A stretch of DNA of 64,000 nucleotides from Littorina saxatilis (GCF_037325665.1 NC_090249.1:62563205-62627204); one strand, 5' to 3'. Numbered from the stretch's first letter, positions 31,967 through 46,900 are shown. Made by a program: numbers and translations. The notes: a model not told the origin generated them from the sequence alone.

Positions 31967-34900
31967 GTACGTCCTCACACTGGCTTGCAGTGGCACGCTG
32001 CTTCTCAGTACTGCAGTGTTGTGCTGGGGCGGGGATATAGCTCAGTTGGTAGCGCGCTGGATTTGTATTCAGTTGGCCGCTGTCAGCGTGAGTTCGATCC
32101 CAGGTTCGGCGGAAATTTATTTCAGAGTCAACTTTGTGTGCAGACTCTCTTCGGTGTCCGAACTCCCCCCCCGTGTACACTACATTGGGTGTGCACGTTA
32201 AAGATCCCACGATTGACAAAAGGGTCTTTCCTGGCAAAATTGCTTAGGCACAGTTAATAATTGTCTACCTATACCCGTGTGACTTGGAATAATAGGCCGT
32301 GAAAGGTAAATATGCGCCGAAATGGCTGCAATTACTGGCCGTATAAAATTTCATCTCACACGGCATCACTGCAGAGCGCCTAGAACTGTACCCACGGAAT
32401 ATGCGCGATATAAGCGTCATTGATTGATTGATTGTTGTTTCCAGGCCTCGGTCTTCGGTCATTGACTAATTCTTTTTTTATGTGACGTGTTGGTCTGACC
32501 TCTTTCAGGTGGACTGTCTGATAGTTTTGACTTATTATGTTATATTAGGTCTTCTTATCAATCATTTTACCTACCAAGCGGACAAAGCAAGGACATTTGG
32601 ACCTATACATATTTTCAGTCCAGGTCTAACTGACTTGTTTTTCTCTGAGGCTGGGAACAACACTGAGTACTGTACGCTGGGAACAACACTGAGTACTGTA
32701 GGCTGGGAACAACACTGAGTACTGTAGGCTGGGAACAACACTGAGTACTGTAGGCTGGGAACAACACTGAGTACTGTAGGCTGGGAACAACACTGAGTAC
32801 TGTAGGCTGGGAACAACACTGAGTACTGTACGCTGGGAACAACACTGAGTACTGTAGGCTGGGAACAACACTGAGTACTGTAGGCTGGGAACAACACTGA
32901 GTACTGTAGGCTGGGAACAACACTGAGTACTGTAGGCTGGGAACAACACTGAGTACTGTAGGCTGGGAACAACACTGAGTACTGTAGGCTGGGAACAACA
33001 CTGAGTACTGTAGGCTGGGAACAACACTGAGTACTGTAGGCTGGGAACAACACTAAGTACTGTAGGCTGGGAACAACACTGAGTACTGTACGCTGGGAAC
33101 AACACTGAGTACTGTAGGCTGGGAACAACACTGAGTACTGTAGGCTGGGAACAACACTGAGTACTGTAGGCTGGGAACAACACTGAGTACTGTAGGCTGG
33201 GAACAACACTGAGTACTGTAGGCTGGGAACAACACTGAGTACTGTAGGCTGGGAACAACACTGAGTACTGTAGGCTGGGAACAACACTGAGTACTGTAGG
33301 CTGGGAACAACACTGAGTACTGTAGGCTGGGAACAACACTGAGTACTGTAGGCTGGGAACAACACTGAGTACTGTAGGCTGGGAACAACACTGAGTACTG
33401 TAGGCTGGGAACAACACTGAGTACTGTAGGCTGGGAACAACACTGAGTACTGTACGCTGGGAACAACACTGAGTACTGTAGGCTGGGAACAACACTGAGT
33501 ACTGTAGGCTGGGAACAACACTGAGTACTGTAGGCTGGGAACAACACTGAGTACTGTAGGCTGGGAACAACACTGAGTACTGTAGGCTGGGAACAACACT
33601 GAGTACTGTAGGCTGGGAACAACACTGAGTACTGTACGCTGGGAACAACACTGAGTACTGTACGCTGGGAACAACACTGAGTACTGTAGGCTGGGAACAA
33701 CACTGAGTACTGTACGCTGGGAACAACACTGAGTACTGTAGGCTGGGAACAACACTGAGTACTGTACGCTGGGAACAACACTGAGTACTGTAGGCTGGGA
33801 ACAACACTGAGTACTGTAGGCTGGGAACAACACTGAGTACTGTACGCTGGGAACAACACTGAGTACTGTAGGCTGGGAACAACACTGAGTACTGTAGGCT
33901 GGGAACAACACTGAGTACTGTAGGCTGGGAACAACACTGAGTACTGTAGGCTGGGAACAACACTGAGTACTGTAGGCTGGGAACAACACTGAGTACTGTA
34001 CGCTGGGAACAACACTGAGTACTGTAGGCTGGGAACAACACTGAGTACTGTAGGCTGGGAACAACACTGAGTACTGTAGGCTGGGAACAACACTGAGTAC
34101 TGTACGCTGGGAACAACACTGAGTACTGTAGGCTGGGAACAACACTGAGTACTGTAGGCTGGGAACAACACTGAGTACTGTAGGCTGGGAACAACACTGA
34201 GTACTGTACGCTGGGAACAACACTGAGTACTGTAGGCTGGGAACAACACTGAGTACTGTAGGCTGGGAACAACACTGAGTACTGTACGTGTGTTGTCTTA
34301 CCATGTAATCAGTGCTTTTAACAGATGCAAACATTTTCAAGAGTGACACATACGCAGATACAGTGCCATAGGATGTACACGTACAGTTGAACCTGTACGT
34401 AATGACCACCTAAAAGACCTACAAAAAGTGGTCGTAATAGACAGTACAGGTGGTCGCCATGGAAAGCCAAAGGTGAATTATAGAAGATGAAAAAATTATC
34501 AGTATAATTTGTTAGCAAAGAGGAGCATTTTCAGAGTTGTGTGTTGATGAGAGTGTGTCCCCATGCTCACAGAGGCCATCGTGGTTGTACCCAAGATGTA
34601 CGAGGATGAGATCCGGACGGCACTGACCGACACGTGTGGCGTGAAGATGCGGCTGGACTTTGTGTCCGTCCCTGATCTGGATGAGTGGGGAACGGCTCAG
34701 ATGTTGCGACACGTTCGCTCCAAGATTCCCGTGAGTAACCTCCCTTGCATGAAACAGTTAGTTGATTCACACAGCACCTCCGAAAGCGGCGTTTGGCTGC
34801 CTGAATGGCGGGGTAAAACAGTTATACACAACCCAATCATGCAAAGACATGAATGAACGTCGGAGTTTCAGCCCATGAACGAAGAAGAAGATTCACAAGC

Positions 34901-37900
34901 ACATGTGAACTAGCACGTACAAACACCCAGACCAAACAGGCACACACACACAATCACATCAGGACCACAGTTTTCAGATTAAATAGGGTTGGATTATTAT
35001 ATGTGTGTACTGATTGCCAAGTATGATGATTTCACAGTTAGACCATTAGTTTAAGGTCACTCTTCAGATGTCAAATATAACCCCCCTTACACAAAACTTG
35101 AGTCCAGACATGTTGTCAGACGTACACGGACACATACTCTTGTGATGACCGCAGCACTTGCCTGCCGTTGAAGATCTACTTTCTGCTGGTGACTTTGCTG
35201 TGTGTAGGGCAAGATGTACAGTATTTGCTGTGTCTAGGGCAAGATGTACAGTATTTGCTGTGTGTAGGGCAAGATGTACAGTATTTGCTGTGTGTAGGGC
35301 AAGATGTACAGTATTTGCTGTGTGTAGGGCAAGATGTACAGCATTTGCTGTGTGTAGGGCAAGATGTACAGTATTTGCTGTGTGTAGGGCAAGATGTACA
35401 GTATTTGCTGTGTGTAGGGCAAGATGTACAGTATTTGCTGTGTGTGGGGCAAGATGTACAGTATTTGCTGTGTGTAGGGCAAGATGTACAGTATTTGCTG
35501 TGTGTAGAGCAAGATGTACAGTATTTGCTGTGTGTAGGGCAAGATGTACAGCATTTGCTGTGTGTAGGGCAAGATGTACAGTATTTGCTGTGTGTAGGGC
35601 AAGATGTACAGTATTTGCTGTGTGTAGGGCAAGATGTACAGTATTTGCTGTGTGTGGGGCAAGATGTTCAGTATTTGCTGTGTGTACGGCAAGATGTACA
35701 GCATTTGCTGTGTGTAGGGCAAGATGTACAGTATTTGCTGTGTGTAGGGCAAGATGTACAGCATTTGCTGTGTGTAGGGCAAGATGTACAGTATTTGCTG
35801 TGTGTGGGGCAAGATGTACAGTATTTGCTGTGTGTAGGGCAAGATGTACAGTATTTGCTGTGTGTAGGGCAAGATGTACAGTATTTGCTGTGTGTAGGGC
35901 AAGATGTACAGTATTTGCTGTGTGTGGGGCAAGATGTACAGTATTTGCTGTGTGTAGGGCAAGATGTACAGTATTTGCTGTGTGTAGGGCAAGATGTACA
36001 GTATTTGCTGTGTGTAGGGCAAGATGTACAGTATTTGCTGTGTGTAGGGCAAGATGTACAGCATTTGCTGTGTGTAGGGCAAGATGTACAGTATTTGCTG
36101 TGTGTAGGGCAAGATGTACAGTATTTGCTGTGTGTAGGGCAAGATGTACAGTATTTGCTGTGTGTAGGGCAGGATGTACAGCATTTGCTGTGTGTAGGGC
36201 AAGATGTACAGTATTTGCTGTGTGTAGGGCAAGATGTACAGTATTTGCTGTGTGTAGGGCAAGATGTACAGTATTTGCTGTGTGTAGGGCAAGATGTACA
36301 GTATTTGCTGTGTGTAGGGCAAGATGTACAGTATTTGCTGTGTGTAGGGCAAGATGTACAGTATTTGCTGTGTGTAGGGCAAGATGTACAGTATTTGCTG
36401 TGTGTAGGGCAAGATGTACAGTATTTGCTGTGTGTAGGGCAAGATGTACAGTATTTGCTGTGTGTAGGGCAAGATGTACAGTATTTGCTGTGTCTAGGGC
36501 AAGATGTACAGTATTTGCTGTGTGTAGGGCAAGATGTACAGTATTTGCTGTGTGTAGGGCAGGATGTACAGCATTTGCTGTGTGTAGGGCAAGATGTACA
36601 GTATTTGCTGTGTGTAGGGCAAGATGTACAGTATTTGCTGTGTGTAGGGCAAGATGTACAGTATTTGCTGTGTGTAGGGCAAGATGTACAGTATTTGCTG
36701 TGTGTAGGGCAAGATGTACAGTATTTGCTGTGTGTAGGGCAGGATGTACAGCATTTGCTGTGTGTAGGGCAAGATGTACAGTATTTGCTGTGTGTAGGGC
36801 AAGATGTACAGTATTTGCTGTGTGTAGGGCAAGATGTACAGTATTTGCTGAATCAAGTGTGCAATAATTCAGTGAGCAAGATATGTATGCCACACATTTG
36901 TTTTAGTAGAAAATGCCAAACTTTTTCTGAGTAAGCTGTTGACAGTGTCATTTTTTGAATGGAATGCTTCAAAGCCCACTCCACCCCTTGAAAACAGTTT
37001 GCCTCACCATCTCAGGCTTTTCCATGGAATAAGATCAACCCTCCATTTGGTCACATACCAAAAATCAACACCCTGACAGCTTGATGTAGTGAGTTGGAAT
37101 TTTTAGATGAATTGATTTCCGAGAAAGGCACAAGTGCTTTTTACAAAATTAATTCTGTACAAAAAATAGCAGTGTGCACAGAGAACACCCAGGCTGTTCA
37201 GTGTTGGTATGTGACCAAGTGGAGGGATGGTCTTATCCCATGTAACACCCAGGCTGTTCAGTGTTGGTATGTGACCAAGTGGAGGGATGGTCTTATCCCG
37301 TGTAACACCCAGGCTGTTCAGTGTTGGTATGTGACCAAGTGGAGGGATGGTCTTATCCCATGTAACACCCAGGCTGTTCCTTGTTGGTATGTGACCAAGT
37401 GGAGGGATGGTCTTATCCCATGTAACACCCAGGCTGTTCAGTGTTGGTATGTGACCAAGTGGAGAGATGGTCTTATCCCATGTAACACCCAGGCTGTTCA
37501 GTGTTGGAATGTGACCAAGTGGAGGGATGGTCTTATCCCATGTAACACCCAGGCTGTTCAGTGTTGGTATGTGACCAAGTGGAGGGATGGTCTTATCCCA
37601 TGTAACACCCAGGCTGTTCAGTGTTGGTATGTGACCAAGTGGAGAGATGGTCTTATCCCATGTAACACCCAGGCTGTTCAGTGTTGGTATGTGACCAAGT
37701 GGAGAGATGGTCTTATCCCATGTAACACCCAGGCTGTTCAGTGTTGGTATGTGACCAAGTGGAGAGATGGTCTTATCCCATGTAACACCCAGGCTGTTCA
37801 GTGTTGGTATGTGACCAGGTGGAGAGATGGTCTTATCCCGTGTAACACCCAGACTGTTCAGTGTTGGTATGTGACCAAGTGGAGGGATGGTCTTATCCCA

Positions 37901-40900
37901 TGTAACACCCAGGCTGTTCAGTGTTGGTATGTGACCAAGTGGAGGGATGGTCTTATCCCATGTAACACCCAGGCTGTTCAGTGTTGGTATGTGACCAAGT
38001 GGAGGGATGGTCTTATCCCATGTAACACCCAGGCTGTTCAGTGTTGGTATGTGACCAAGTGGAGGGATGGTCTTATCCCATGTAACACCCAGGCTGTTCA
38101 GTGTTGGTATGTGACCAAGTGGAGGGATGGTCTTATCCCATGTAACACCCAGGCTGTTCAGTGTTGGTATGTGACCAGGTGGAGGGATGGTCTTATCCCA
38201 TGTAACACCCAGGCTGTTCAGTGTTGGTATGTGACCAAGTGGAGGGATGGTCTTATCCCATGTAACACCCAGGCTGTTCAGTGTTGGTATGTGACCAAGT
38301 GGAGGGATGGTCTTATCCCATGTAACACCCAGGCTGTTCAGTGTTGGTATGTGACCAAGTGGAGAGATGGTCTTATCCCATGTAACACCCAGGCTGTTCA
38401 GTGTTGGTATGTGACCAAGTGGAGGGATGGTCTTATCCCATGTAACACCCAGGCTGTTCAGTGTTGGTATGTGACCAAGTGGAGGGATGGTCTTATCCCA
38501 TGTAACACCCAGGCTGTTCAGTGTTGGAATGTGACCAAGTGGAGGGATGGTCTTATCCCGTGTAACACCCAGGCTGTTCAGTGTTGGTATGTGACCAAGT
38601 GGAGGGATGGTCTTATCCCGTGTAACACCCAGGCTGTTCAGTGTTGGCATGTGACCAAGTGGAGGGATGGTCTTATCCCATGTAACACCCAGGCTGTTCA
38701 GTGTTGGCATGTGACCAAGTGGAGGGATGGTCTTATCCCATGTAACACCCAGGCTGTTCAGTGTTGGTATGTGACCAAGTGGAGAGATGGTCTTATCCCA
38801 TGTAACACCCAGGCTGTTCAGTGTTGGAATGTGACCAAGTGGAGAGATGGTCTTATCCCATGTAACACCCAGGCTGTTCAGTGTTGGTATGTGACCAGGT
38901 GGAGAGATGGTCTTATCCCATGTAACACCCAGGCTGTTCAGTGTTGGTATGTGACCAGGTGGAGAGATGGTCTTATTCCATGTAACACCCAGGCTGTTCA
39001 GTGTTGGTATGTGACCAAGTGGAGGGATGGTCTTATCCCGTGTAACACCCAGGCTGTTCAGTGTTGGTATGTGACCAAGTGGAGAGATGGTCTTATCCCA
39101 TGTAACACCCAGGCTGTTCAGTGTTGGTATGTGACCAAGTGGAGGGATGGTCTTATCCCATGTAACACCCAGGCTGTTCAGTGTTGGTATGTGACCAGGT
39201 GGAGAGATGGTCTTATTCCATGTAACACCCAGGCTGTTCAGTGATGGTATGTGACCAAGTGGAGGGATGGTCTTATCCCGTGTAACACCCAGGCTGTTCA
39301 GTGTTGGTATGTGACCAAGTGGAGGGATGGTCTTGTCCCGTGTAACACCCAGGCTGTTCAGTGTTGGTATGTGACCAAGTGGAGAGATGGTCTTATCCCA
39401 TGATAAAGCCTGGCCAGACCTGAGACAGCGGCCAACTGTTTTCACAAGGTGGAGAGGGCCTTTGAGGAGCAAACCTTGCCATCAATATTTGCCCAGACTG
39501 CAGCCCACTTTACTGATCAGTATGTTGTCGTGTGAATCAGGAGTCATCGGACCTTCTGGTGGTGGGGTGTGACCTGATCACGGACATCAACCTCAACCAC
39601 GTGCTGCACATGTTCCGTAAGAAGCGCGCCTCCCTCGTCATGCTGCTGTCTGCTATCAAGGACAATGTCGAGCTGCCCCTGCCAGGGGCTAAGGTCAAAG
39701 GTGAGCAAGGTCGAGTCCATGCATGAAGTGAACAGCTCTTGTGACTGTGTCTTTCTCAAATATGAGCCAACTGGACAGAACGAATGAAATGATGTTGGCT
39801 TTTATAAGAGAAGTCTGGATATAGGATGAGATGTTTTGTGTCTGTACGTTTTGATGCCAGCCAAATCCAGGGGGGAGTAGATAGAGTGATGTGATTCCTG
39901 TCTGTGTGTGCAGTGTTATGTTGCTACAAGTTTCAGAGCAGTGATTGGAAGGTTGTGATTGGTGTGAGCGAGGGGTTGGATTGCATGCCGCTCTCTGTGT
40001 GTGCAGTGTTATGTCTGTGCGTGTGTGTACAGTGTTGTGTCTCTACGTGTTTCAAGGCAGTCGTCACGGAAGGACGTGATCGGGATGAGCGAGGGGTTGG
40101 ATTGCATGCCGCTCTCTGTGTGTGCAGTGTTATGTCTGTGCGTGTGTGTACAGTGTTGTGTCTCTACGTTTTTCAGGGCAGTCGTCACGGAAGGACGTGA
40201 TCGGGATGAGCGAGGGGTTGGATTGCATGCCGCTGTCTGTGTGTGCAGTGTTATGTCTGTGCGTGTGTGTACAGTGTTGTGTCTCTACGTGTTTCAGGGC
40301 AGTCGTCACGGAAGGACGTGATCGGGATGAGCGAGGGGTTGGATTGCATGCCGCTGTCTGTGTGTGCAGTGTTATGTCTGTGCGTGTGTGTACAGTGTTG
40401 TGTCTCTACGTGTTTCAAGGCAGTCGTCACGGAAGGACGTGATCGGGATGAGCGAGGGGTTGGATTGCATGCCGCTCTCTGTGTGTGCAGTGTTATGTCT
40501 GTGCGTGTGTGTACAGTGTTGTGTCTCTTCATGTTTCAGGGCAGTCGTCACGGAAGGACGTGATTGGGGTGAGCGAGGGGTTGGATTGCATGCCGCTGTC
40601 TGTGTGTGCAGTGTTATGTCTGTGCGTGTGTGTACAGCGTTGTGTCTCTACGTGTTTCAGGGCAGTCGTCACGGAAGGACGTGATCGGGATGAGCGAGGG
40701 GTTGGATTGCATGCCGCACTCTGTGTGTGCAGTGTTATGTCTGTGCGTGTGTGTACAGTGTTGTGTCTCTACATGTTTCAAGGCAGTCGTCACGGAAGGA
40801 CGTGATCGGGATGAGCGAGGGGTTGGATTGCATGCCGCTGTCTGTGTGTGCAGTGTTATGTCTGTGCGTGTGTGTACAGTGTTGTGTCTCTACGTGTTTC

Positions 40901-43900
40901 AGGGCAGTCGTCACGGAAGGACGTGATCGGGATGAGCGAGGGGTTGGATTGCATGCCGCTGTCTGTGTGTGCAGTGTTATGTCTGTGCGTGTGTGTACAG
41001 TGTTGTGTCTCTACATGTTTCAGGGCAGTCGTCACGGAAGGACGTGATCGGGATGAGCGAGGGGTTGGATTGCATGCCGCTCTCTGTGTGTGCAGTGTTA
41101 TGTCTGTGCGTGTGTGTACAGTGTTGTGTCTCTACATGTTTCAGGGCAGTCGTCACGGAAGGACGTGATCGGGATGAGCGAGGGGCTGGATCGTGTGCTC
41201 TTGGTAAAGACGCTGGCTGACGCTAACAAGGAGGAGGTGTTTGACCCGGCAGTCTTGACACGGTTAGTTCACCCCTTAATTACCAAATTTCATCTCTTTT
41301 AGCAAGCAGGCAATTAAACAACAAAAACAAACAAACAAATAAAAAGATGAGTAAACAATGGATCAAAATGATCAAATGTGATTAAATGTGTCAAGCGCAA
41401 AGAGCATAATTGTAAAGTTATGATGTTGCGCTATATAAATGCTCATTTAATATCATATTCTTACTCCGAATCACATTAGCATTGAGTCACCTGAGATGCT
41501 TATCACTGAAAAACGCTTACCCGGCTAAAGAATTTAAAGGGAAGCAACCCCATCACCAAAACGAAAGTGAAAGTAGCTTTGGTAATGGGCCAGTACACCG
41601 GGAGTTACCTCCCATACGGGTGTATGCCACGTCACTTCCTCTAGGAACACGTGCCTATTATCATACGTCTTTTTCACCTCGGAGAGGACGGTTCACTTTT
41701 TGACGCTCTGTGGCTGACCTTGTGTGTTTGAGTGACACCCGCCGGCCACGTTACCCAGCTTGTCTGCTCGCCTTGCCTACAGTTTGGTGAGCTCGTTCCC
41801 GTTTGTTGTTGGTTGTTTGCGCTGTTTCGTTACTGTACGTTGTCCGTTTTTTACGGACTTGTGTGTCAGTGACTTGCGTGTTTCGCCATTTTGTTGTGTG
41901 AGTTAGTTAGCTAACTCGTGTGACTTTGCTAGTAGCTCTGCGTGCCCTCTTTCTGTTTGGGCAAGTGTAGCTTTAGTATTTTGTTGACGCGTAAGCGTGT
42001 GTGTTTACTGTGTTTTCAGTCGTTTTGACTTACGTTTCAGTAAATCTTTTTGGCTTTGCCACGTGTTGTTGACGTTTGTGTCAGTGTCTTGCGTGTCGCC
42101 ATTTTGTTGTGTGAGTTAGTTTTCTAGCTCGTGTGACTTTGTTTGTAGCTCTCCGTGCCTCTGCTTGTGGGGCAAGTTTAGCTATAGTATTTTGTTAACG
42201 CATTAGTGCGTGTGTTTACTGAATTTTCCAGTCGTTTAGACTTATGTTTCAGTAAATTTTTTCGCGTTGCCACGTGTTGTTGTCAACATGTCTGATTCAG
42301 ACAAGCGCCGTGGCAAGTCGGACCCCAAGGGGAAAATTAAGGCTAAGTCTTCCTCTTCCAAAGCAACGTTACTTGTTACAGACCAAGAGCGTAACACTTT
42401 GTTGGCTGTACCAATTTCGGCGCCTAGCGCTGTTACTACTTCTGCTTCTTTTGCGGCGCCTAGCGCTACTGTTACTTCTGCACCTGTCTCTACATCGGAG
42501 ACTTCGTCTTCTTTGTTAGCACCTGGACAAGGTGCGTTGGTTTCCTCTCTGTTAAAGTCACTGGTTCCAGAAATCCGCAGCTTGGTGCAGGCAGAATTTC
42601 AGCGTTCCGTCGCCAGCAGTTCGGCGTTTCCGGCATCTGGCAGTTACGTCCGGGCATTGGCTTCCGTGTCTTTGTCCTCCACTTCCGGCTTGGAGCAGCG
42701 TCCTCCCTCTTCAGCGTCGGTTGGTAAGCAGAGCTGGTCCGATAGCCCTCGTGAGGCGCCTGGACGTTCTCCTTCGGGGGACAGCTCTTTCGCATCGGGT
42801 CACGACCGATACCTTGCTGATCTTTCATTTCCGGCGATAACCTACGAGGCCCCGGACTTGTTCGAACAGCGGCGGCAGTCGGTTTCGACTGCCGCATTTC
42901 CGGCACTTGCCGGAAGTGATGATCCGTCCGCTCCGGCACGCTACGGCGGTCGCGGCAGGATGGAGTATTCACTGACTTCCGGTCCTTCCGGATCGCGAAG
43001 TCAACCAGTGCAGTCTTCACTTCCGCATTTTGCGGTTCCGTTGACTACACTTCCGGTTTCGGCCGGAAACGCTTCTTCCTCTTCTGGTGGTTCCTTCCGG
43101 ATACCAGATAGTGGATTACAGCGTGCGCCTTCCGGCTTTCAAGCGCCTAGGCTTGAGCAGGCATCACTCCACTCAGTCGGGGGAGTGACGTCAGCTCATC
43201 CAGCTCCGGTTTTTGCGGATGGTCGTCCTGCTTACCCTTTACCTTCACAGGATTTTGGGCGGCAGGATGACGTTAGTGCTCAGGCTTTTCCGGTTTCCGG
43301 TTTGCCAGGGCATGCTTCTGCTTCCGGAACTGGTGACTTCGGTCAGGGTTCCACGTGTGACTATTCTGATGCTCCATCAGTGGTCAGCGAGGAGTCGCGG
43401 GGCGTGTTTCCGTCGAAGCTCAAGGCTGTTCTTGACGTCGCGGCGGAAGTAACGTCTCGTTATTTTCCTGAAGGGGTGGTGGCTGCGGACTCTTCCGCAT
43501 CATTCGTTCCTTCTGCCATGGCGGACTTCCGGCCGGCACAGGAGGATGTTTCTTCCTTCCGGTTCGCCGAGTCTCCGTCAGTGGCTTACCAACTTTCGCA
43601 TTCACTGGTTCGTCCAGCACATGCGGGGAGTGGTATTCGGCCAGTGCCTGTTCCGTTACTGCTTCCTTTTGGTCCAGTTCCGGAATCAGCTCAGCAGTGG
43701 GTGGCTTCAGCTGCCCAAGCCTCTTCCTTCGTGCCTACGGCCAATAGGAAGCTTGGCATGCCCAATCAGAGCCAGAATTGGCTGGCGTCTTTTGCACTCC
43801 CTAGGGCTACCCTTCCGGTTTCCCGGGAATTGCTGCCTCTTCTGACTAAACCGATCAAGCGTGATTCGGTTTTGCCGGTTTCCGAGGCTTCCCTCCTCTC

Positions 43901-46900
43901 TGCTGAGGAGGTTGGACGTCGGCAGATCGAACTGTCCTCCATTGCGGAGACTCTCGTTCGGGCTCTGTCTCGGGCATTGACCGATTCGCTAGTTCCTTTC
44001 ACTCTCAGTGAAGAACAGAATGCGGACGATGTCTCTGCGCTTTTGGCCGCATTGGCCAAGGTCAATGAGGAACAATTGCGTCTTTCCTCCCTGCAGTACA
44101 CCCAAGCGGTACTCTGCAGGAGGGATCTCTTCCTCTCGCAGTCCCAATTCACGGAACTGGCTACTAGGGAGACCTTGAGAGTCTCCCCGGTCTCAGAGGA
44201 GTCTCTCTTCTGTCCGCTGGCACTGGATGCCAGACAGAAGGAGATTCAGTCAAACAAGGACAGTCAGTTCCTTGACTACACTCTGAAGGGGGTGAAACAG
44301 TCTCAGCCTTCTAAACAGAAGCAGGCTCAGACATCGTCTAACCCCAAGCCAGCTCAGAAGCGGCAGGCTCCGCCGGCCGCTCGTGGTGGGAAGAAGAGGA
44401 CGGCATCGGGGAGGGGGCGTGGCGGCTCTGGAAGTAAGCCACACCCCCAATGAAGCGCTCCCGATCTCACCTCCCTCCCGCCCTCCACCTTGGTGATGGC
44501 GGGAGGCCCCTCCCGGGCACTTTCTCGTTGGATGTCGGTAGTAGACAGCCAATGGATTGTGGGAGTGGTGAGATCGGGCTTCCGTCTACTCTGGCGGGAG
44601 GAAAAGGCGCCTCTTACCCGAGTGCCTCCGCGGTTCAAGCCCCCCTTCTCGCAGGAAGCACGTTCCGTCTTGCAGTCGGAAATTGCCTCCCTGGAGCAGA
44701 AGGGCGCGGTGGAGAGAGTTCGGGTCCACAGCTCCCTGGGATTTTACGGGCGTCTGTTCGCTGTTCCCAAAGCATCAGGAGGATGGCGTCCCGTGTTGGA
44801 TTTATCTCTCCTCAATACTTTCTTGAGGGAGATAAAATTCAAGATGGAGACGCCAGCCTCTGTCCGAGACTCTCTCCGCCCAGGAGACTGGGTGACCTCG
44901 ATCGATCTCACGGACGCATACTTTCACATTCTTATGCATCCGGCCGACCGGAAATGGCTTCGTTTCCGGTGGGGAGATCAGATCTACCAGTTTCGCGCAC
45001 TCCCTTTCGGGCTGTCTCTCGCACCATGGATTTTCACCATGGTGGTGAGACAGGTCTGTGCACTGGTGAGGTCCCAGGGTATCCGTCTGCGGGCTTATCT
45101 GGACGACTGGCTCATCATGAACCAGTCCCAGAGCGGCTGTTCGCAGGATACCCTGACGGTTCTTCGAGAATCCAACTCGTTGGGGTTCTCGATCAACCGG
45201 GTAAAGTCGGAGCTGACCCCGTCACAGACATTCACTTATCTGGGGATGTCTTTCGACACGGTCGCTTGGACTGTCCAGCCTTCTCAGAGAAGGGTGGACA
45301 AGCTCCAAGCCCAGATTCGCTCCACTTTACCTCTCCTGATGGCTTCCATCCGCTCGCTCGCCTCCATCTTGGGGCAGATGGAGTCTATGGCTCTTCTGGT
45401 TTCACTGGGCCGGGTCCACAAACGTCCGCTTCAGTTCGCGCTGAAGCCGTTTGTGGACTCTCCTCTGGTGGACTGGGACGCCCTCATCCCTTTGCAGGGA
45501 TGGTTCCAGTCTGCGACCCTTCCGTGGTTGGACACGGAGTGGGTCTGCAGAGGTGTTCCGATCGTCGTGCCCCTCCCCGACCTGGACCTCTTTACAGATG
45601 CGTCCAGGGAGGGTTGGGGGGCACATACAGATCTTCAGACTACTTCCGGTCTGTGGACGACGGAGCAGTCCTTGTGGCACATCAACTTGCTGGAGCTAGA
45701 GGCAGTTGCTCTAGCTCTGGCCAAGTTTCTGCCCTCCCTGTACGCCAAACATGTTCGTCTGTTTACAGACAACATGACAGTGGCGGCGTACATCAACAAG
45801 CAGGGAGGCTCGCGGTCCCCGTCTCTCTCGGAGAGGGCTTGCGAGATCCTGGTGTGGTGCTTTCAGCATCATATCACGATCTCGGCCAGGTACCTTCCAG
45901 GGAGGCTGAACACTTTGGCGGATGCGCTCAGTCGTTCCGGTACAGTGCTTCAGTCGGAGTGGACGATCACTCACGGGGCACTGCTTCGCCTTTGGGCCCA
46001 GGTCCAAAAGCCTCTGGTGGACCTTTTTGCCACAAGGTACTCAAAGAGGCTTCCGGTGTTCGTCTCGCCATTCCCGGACCCTCAGGCATGGCGAGTGAAC
46101 GCTCTGGACTTTCCCTGGACGGGTCTGGAGGCGTACGCCTTTCCTCCCTTTCCGTTACTCAGCCGAGTAATCCGGAAAGCGGAGATGGAGGAGCCGGCCC
46201 TTCTTCTTCTGGTCGCTCCTCTGTGGCCGTCGCAGGTCTGGTTTCCAGATCTTCTTCGGCTCGCCCAAGGGCCCCCCATTCCTCTCGCACTCGTGCGAGG
46301 GGAACTAGTGCAGCCCCGAACAGGCATTCCACACGAGGAGCCCAGTCTTCTGAAGCTTCACGTGTGGAAGTTGTTCGGGACTCGCTGAAGCGCTCTGGGG
46401 CGTCGTCTTTGACTCTGGACTTGGTGGCTCGCTCGCATAGAGCGTCCACCTCTTCAGTTTATGCTTCCCACTGGAAGGCATGGACTGCCTGGTGTTCAGC
46501 TAGAGGGGTGAGTTCGGTGGCTCCGCGCTCTATTCAGGTCGCTAACCACCTCTCTTTCATGTCTTCGCAGGGCGCCTCAGTCTCCTCGTTGAGGGTCCGG
46601 CGCTCCGCTATCTCGGCGACTCTTAAGCAGATTGGTCGTTCTGTTCGAGTCGGGGGCGTTATAGCTGCAGTCATTAAAGGGGCTGCTCTTAAGGAAGCTA
46701 AAGCTCGTTTGCCCGCTCCCAAGTGGGACTTGTTTTTAATCCTGGAATTCCTTCGTTCTGCGGATTTTGAGCCTTTAAGCGAGGCCAGTCTGTTCAATGT
46801 CACTCGCAAAGCGCTGTTTCTCCTTTTGTTGGCTACGGCCCGACGGGGTAGCGAGGTCCACGCCCTGTCGGGTCAGCCTGGAGATATCTCCTTTGAGCCG

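Noticed and set aside
32571-34409. 612-codon minus-strand open frame and overlapping ones
   Set aside because: Made entirely of 26-bp repeat units in EIF2B3 intron 1; no composition, start or splice evidence for coding.
37094-39472. 716- and 789-codon open frames on opposite strands
   Set aside because: Stop-free 60-bp repeat unit, open on both strands at once, located in an intron.
40001-41220. Chain of 106-codon frames spaced by 121 bp
   Set aside because: By-product of the 121-bp acceptor array; the frame shifts in every unit.
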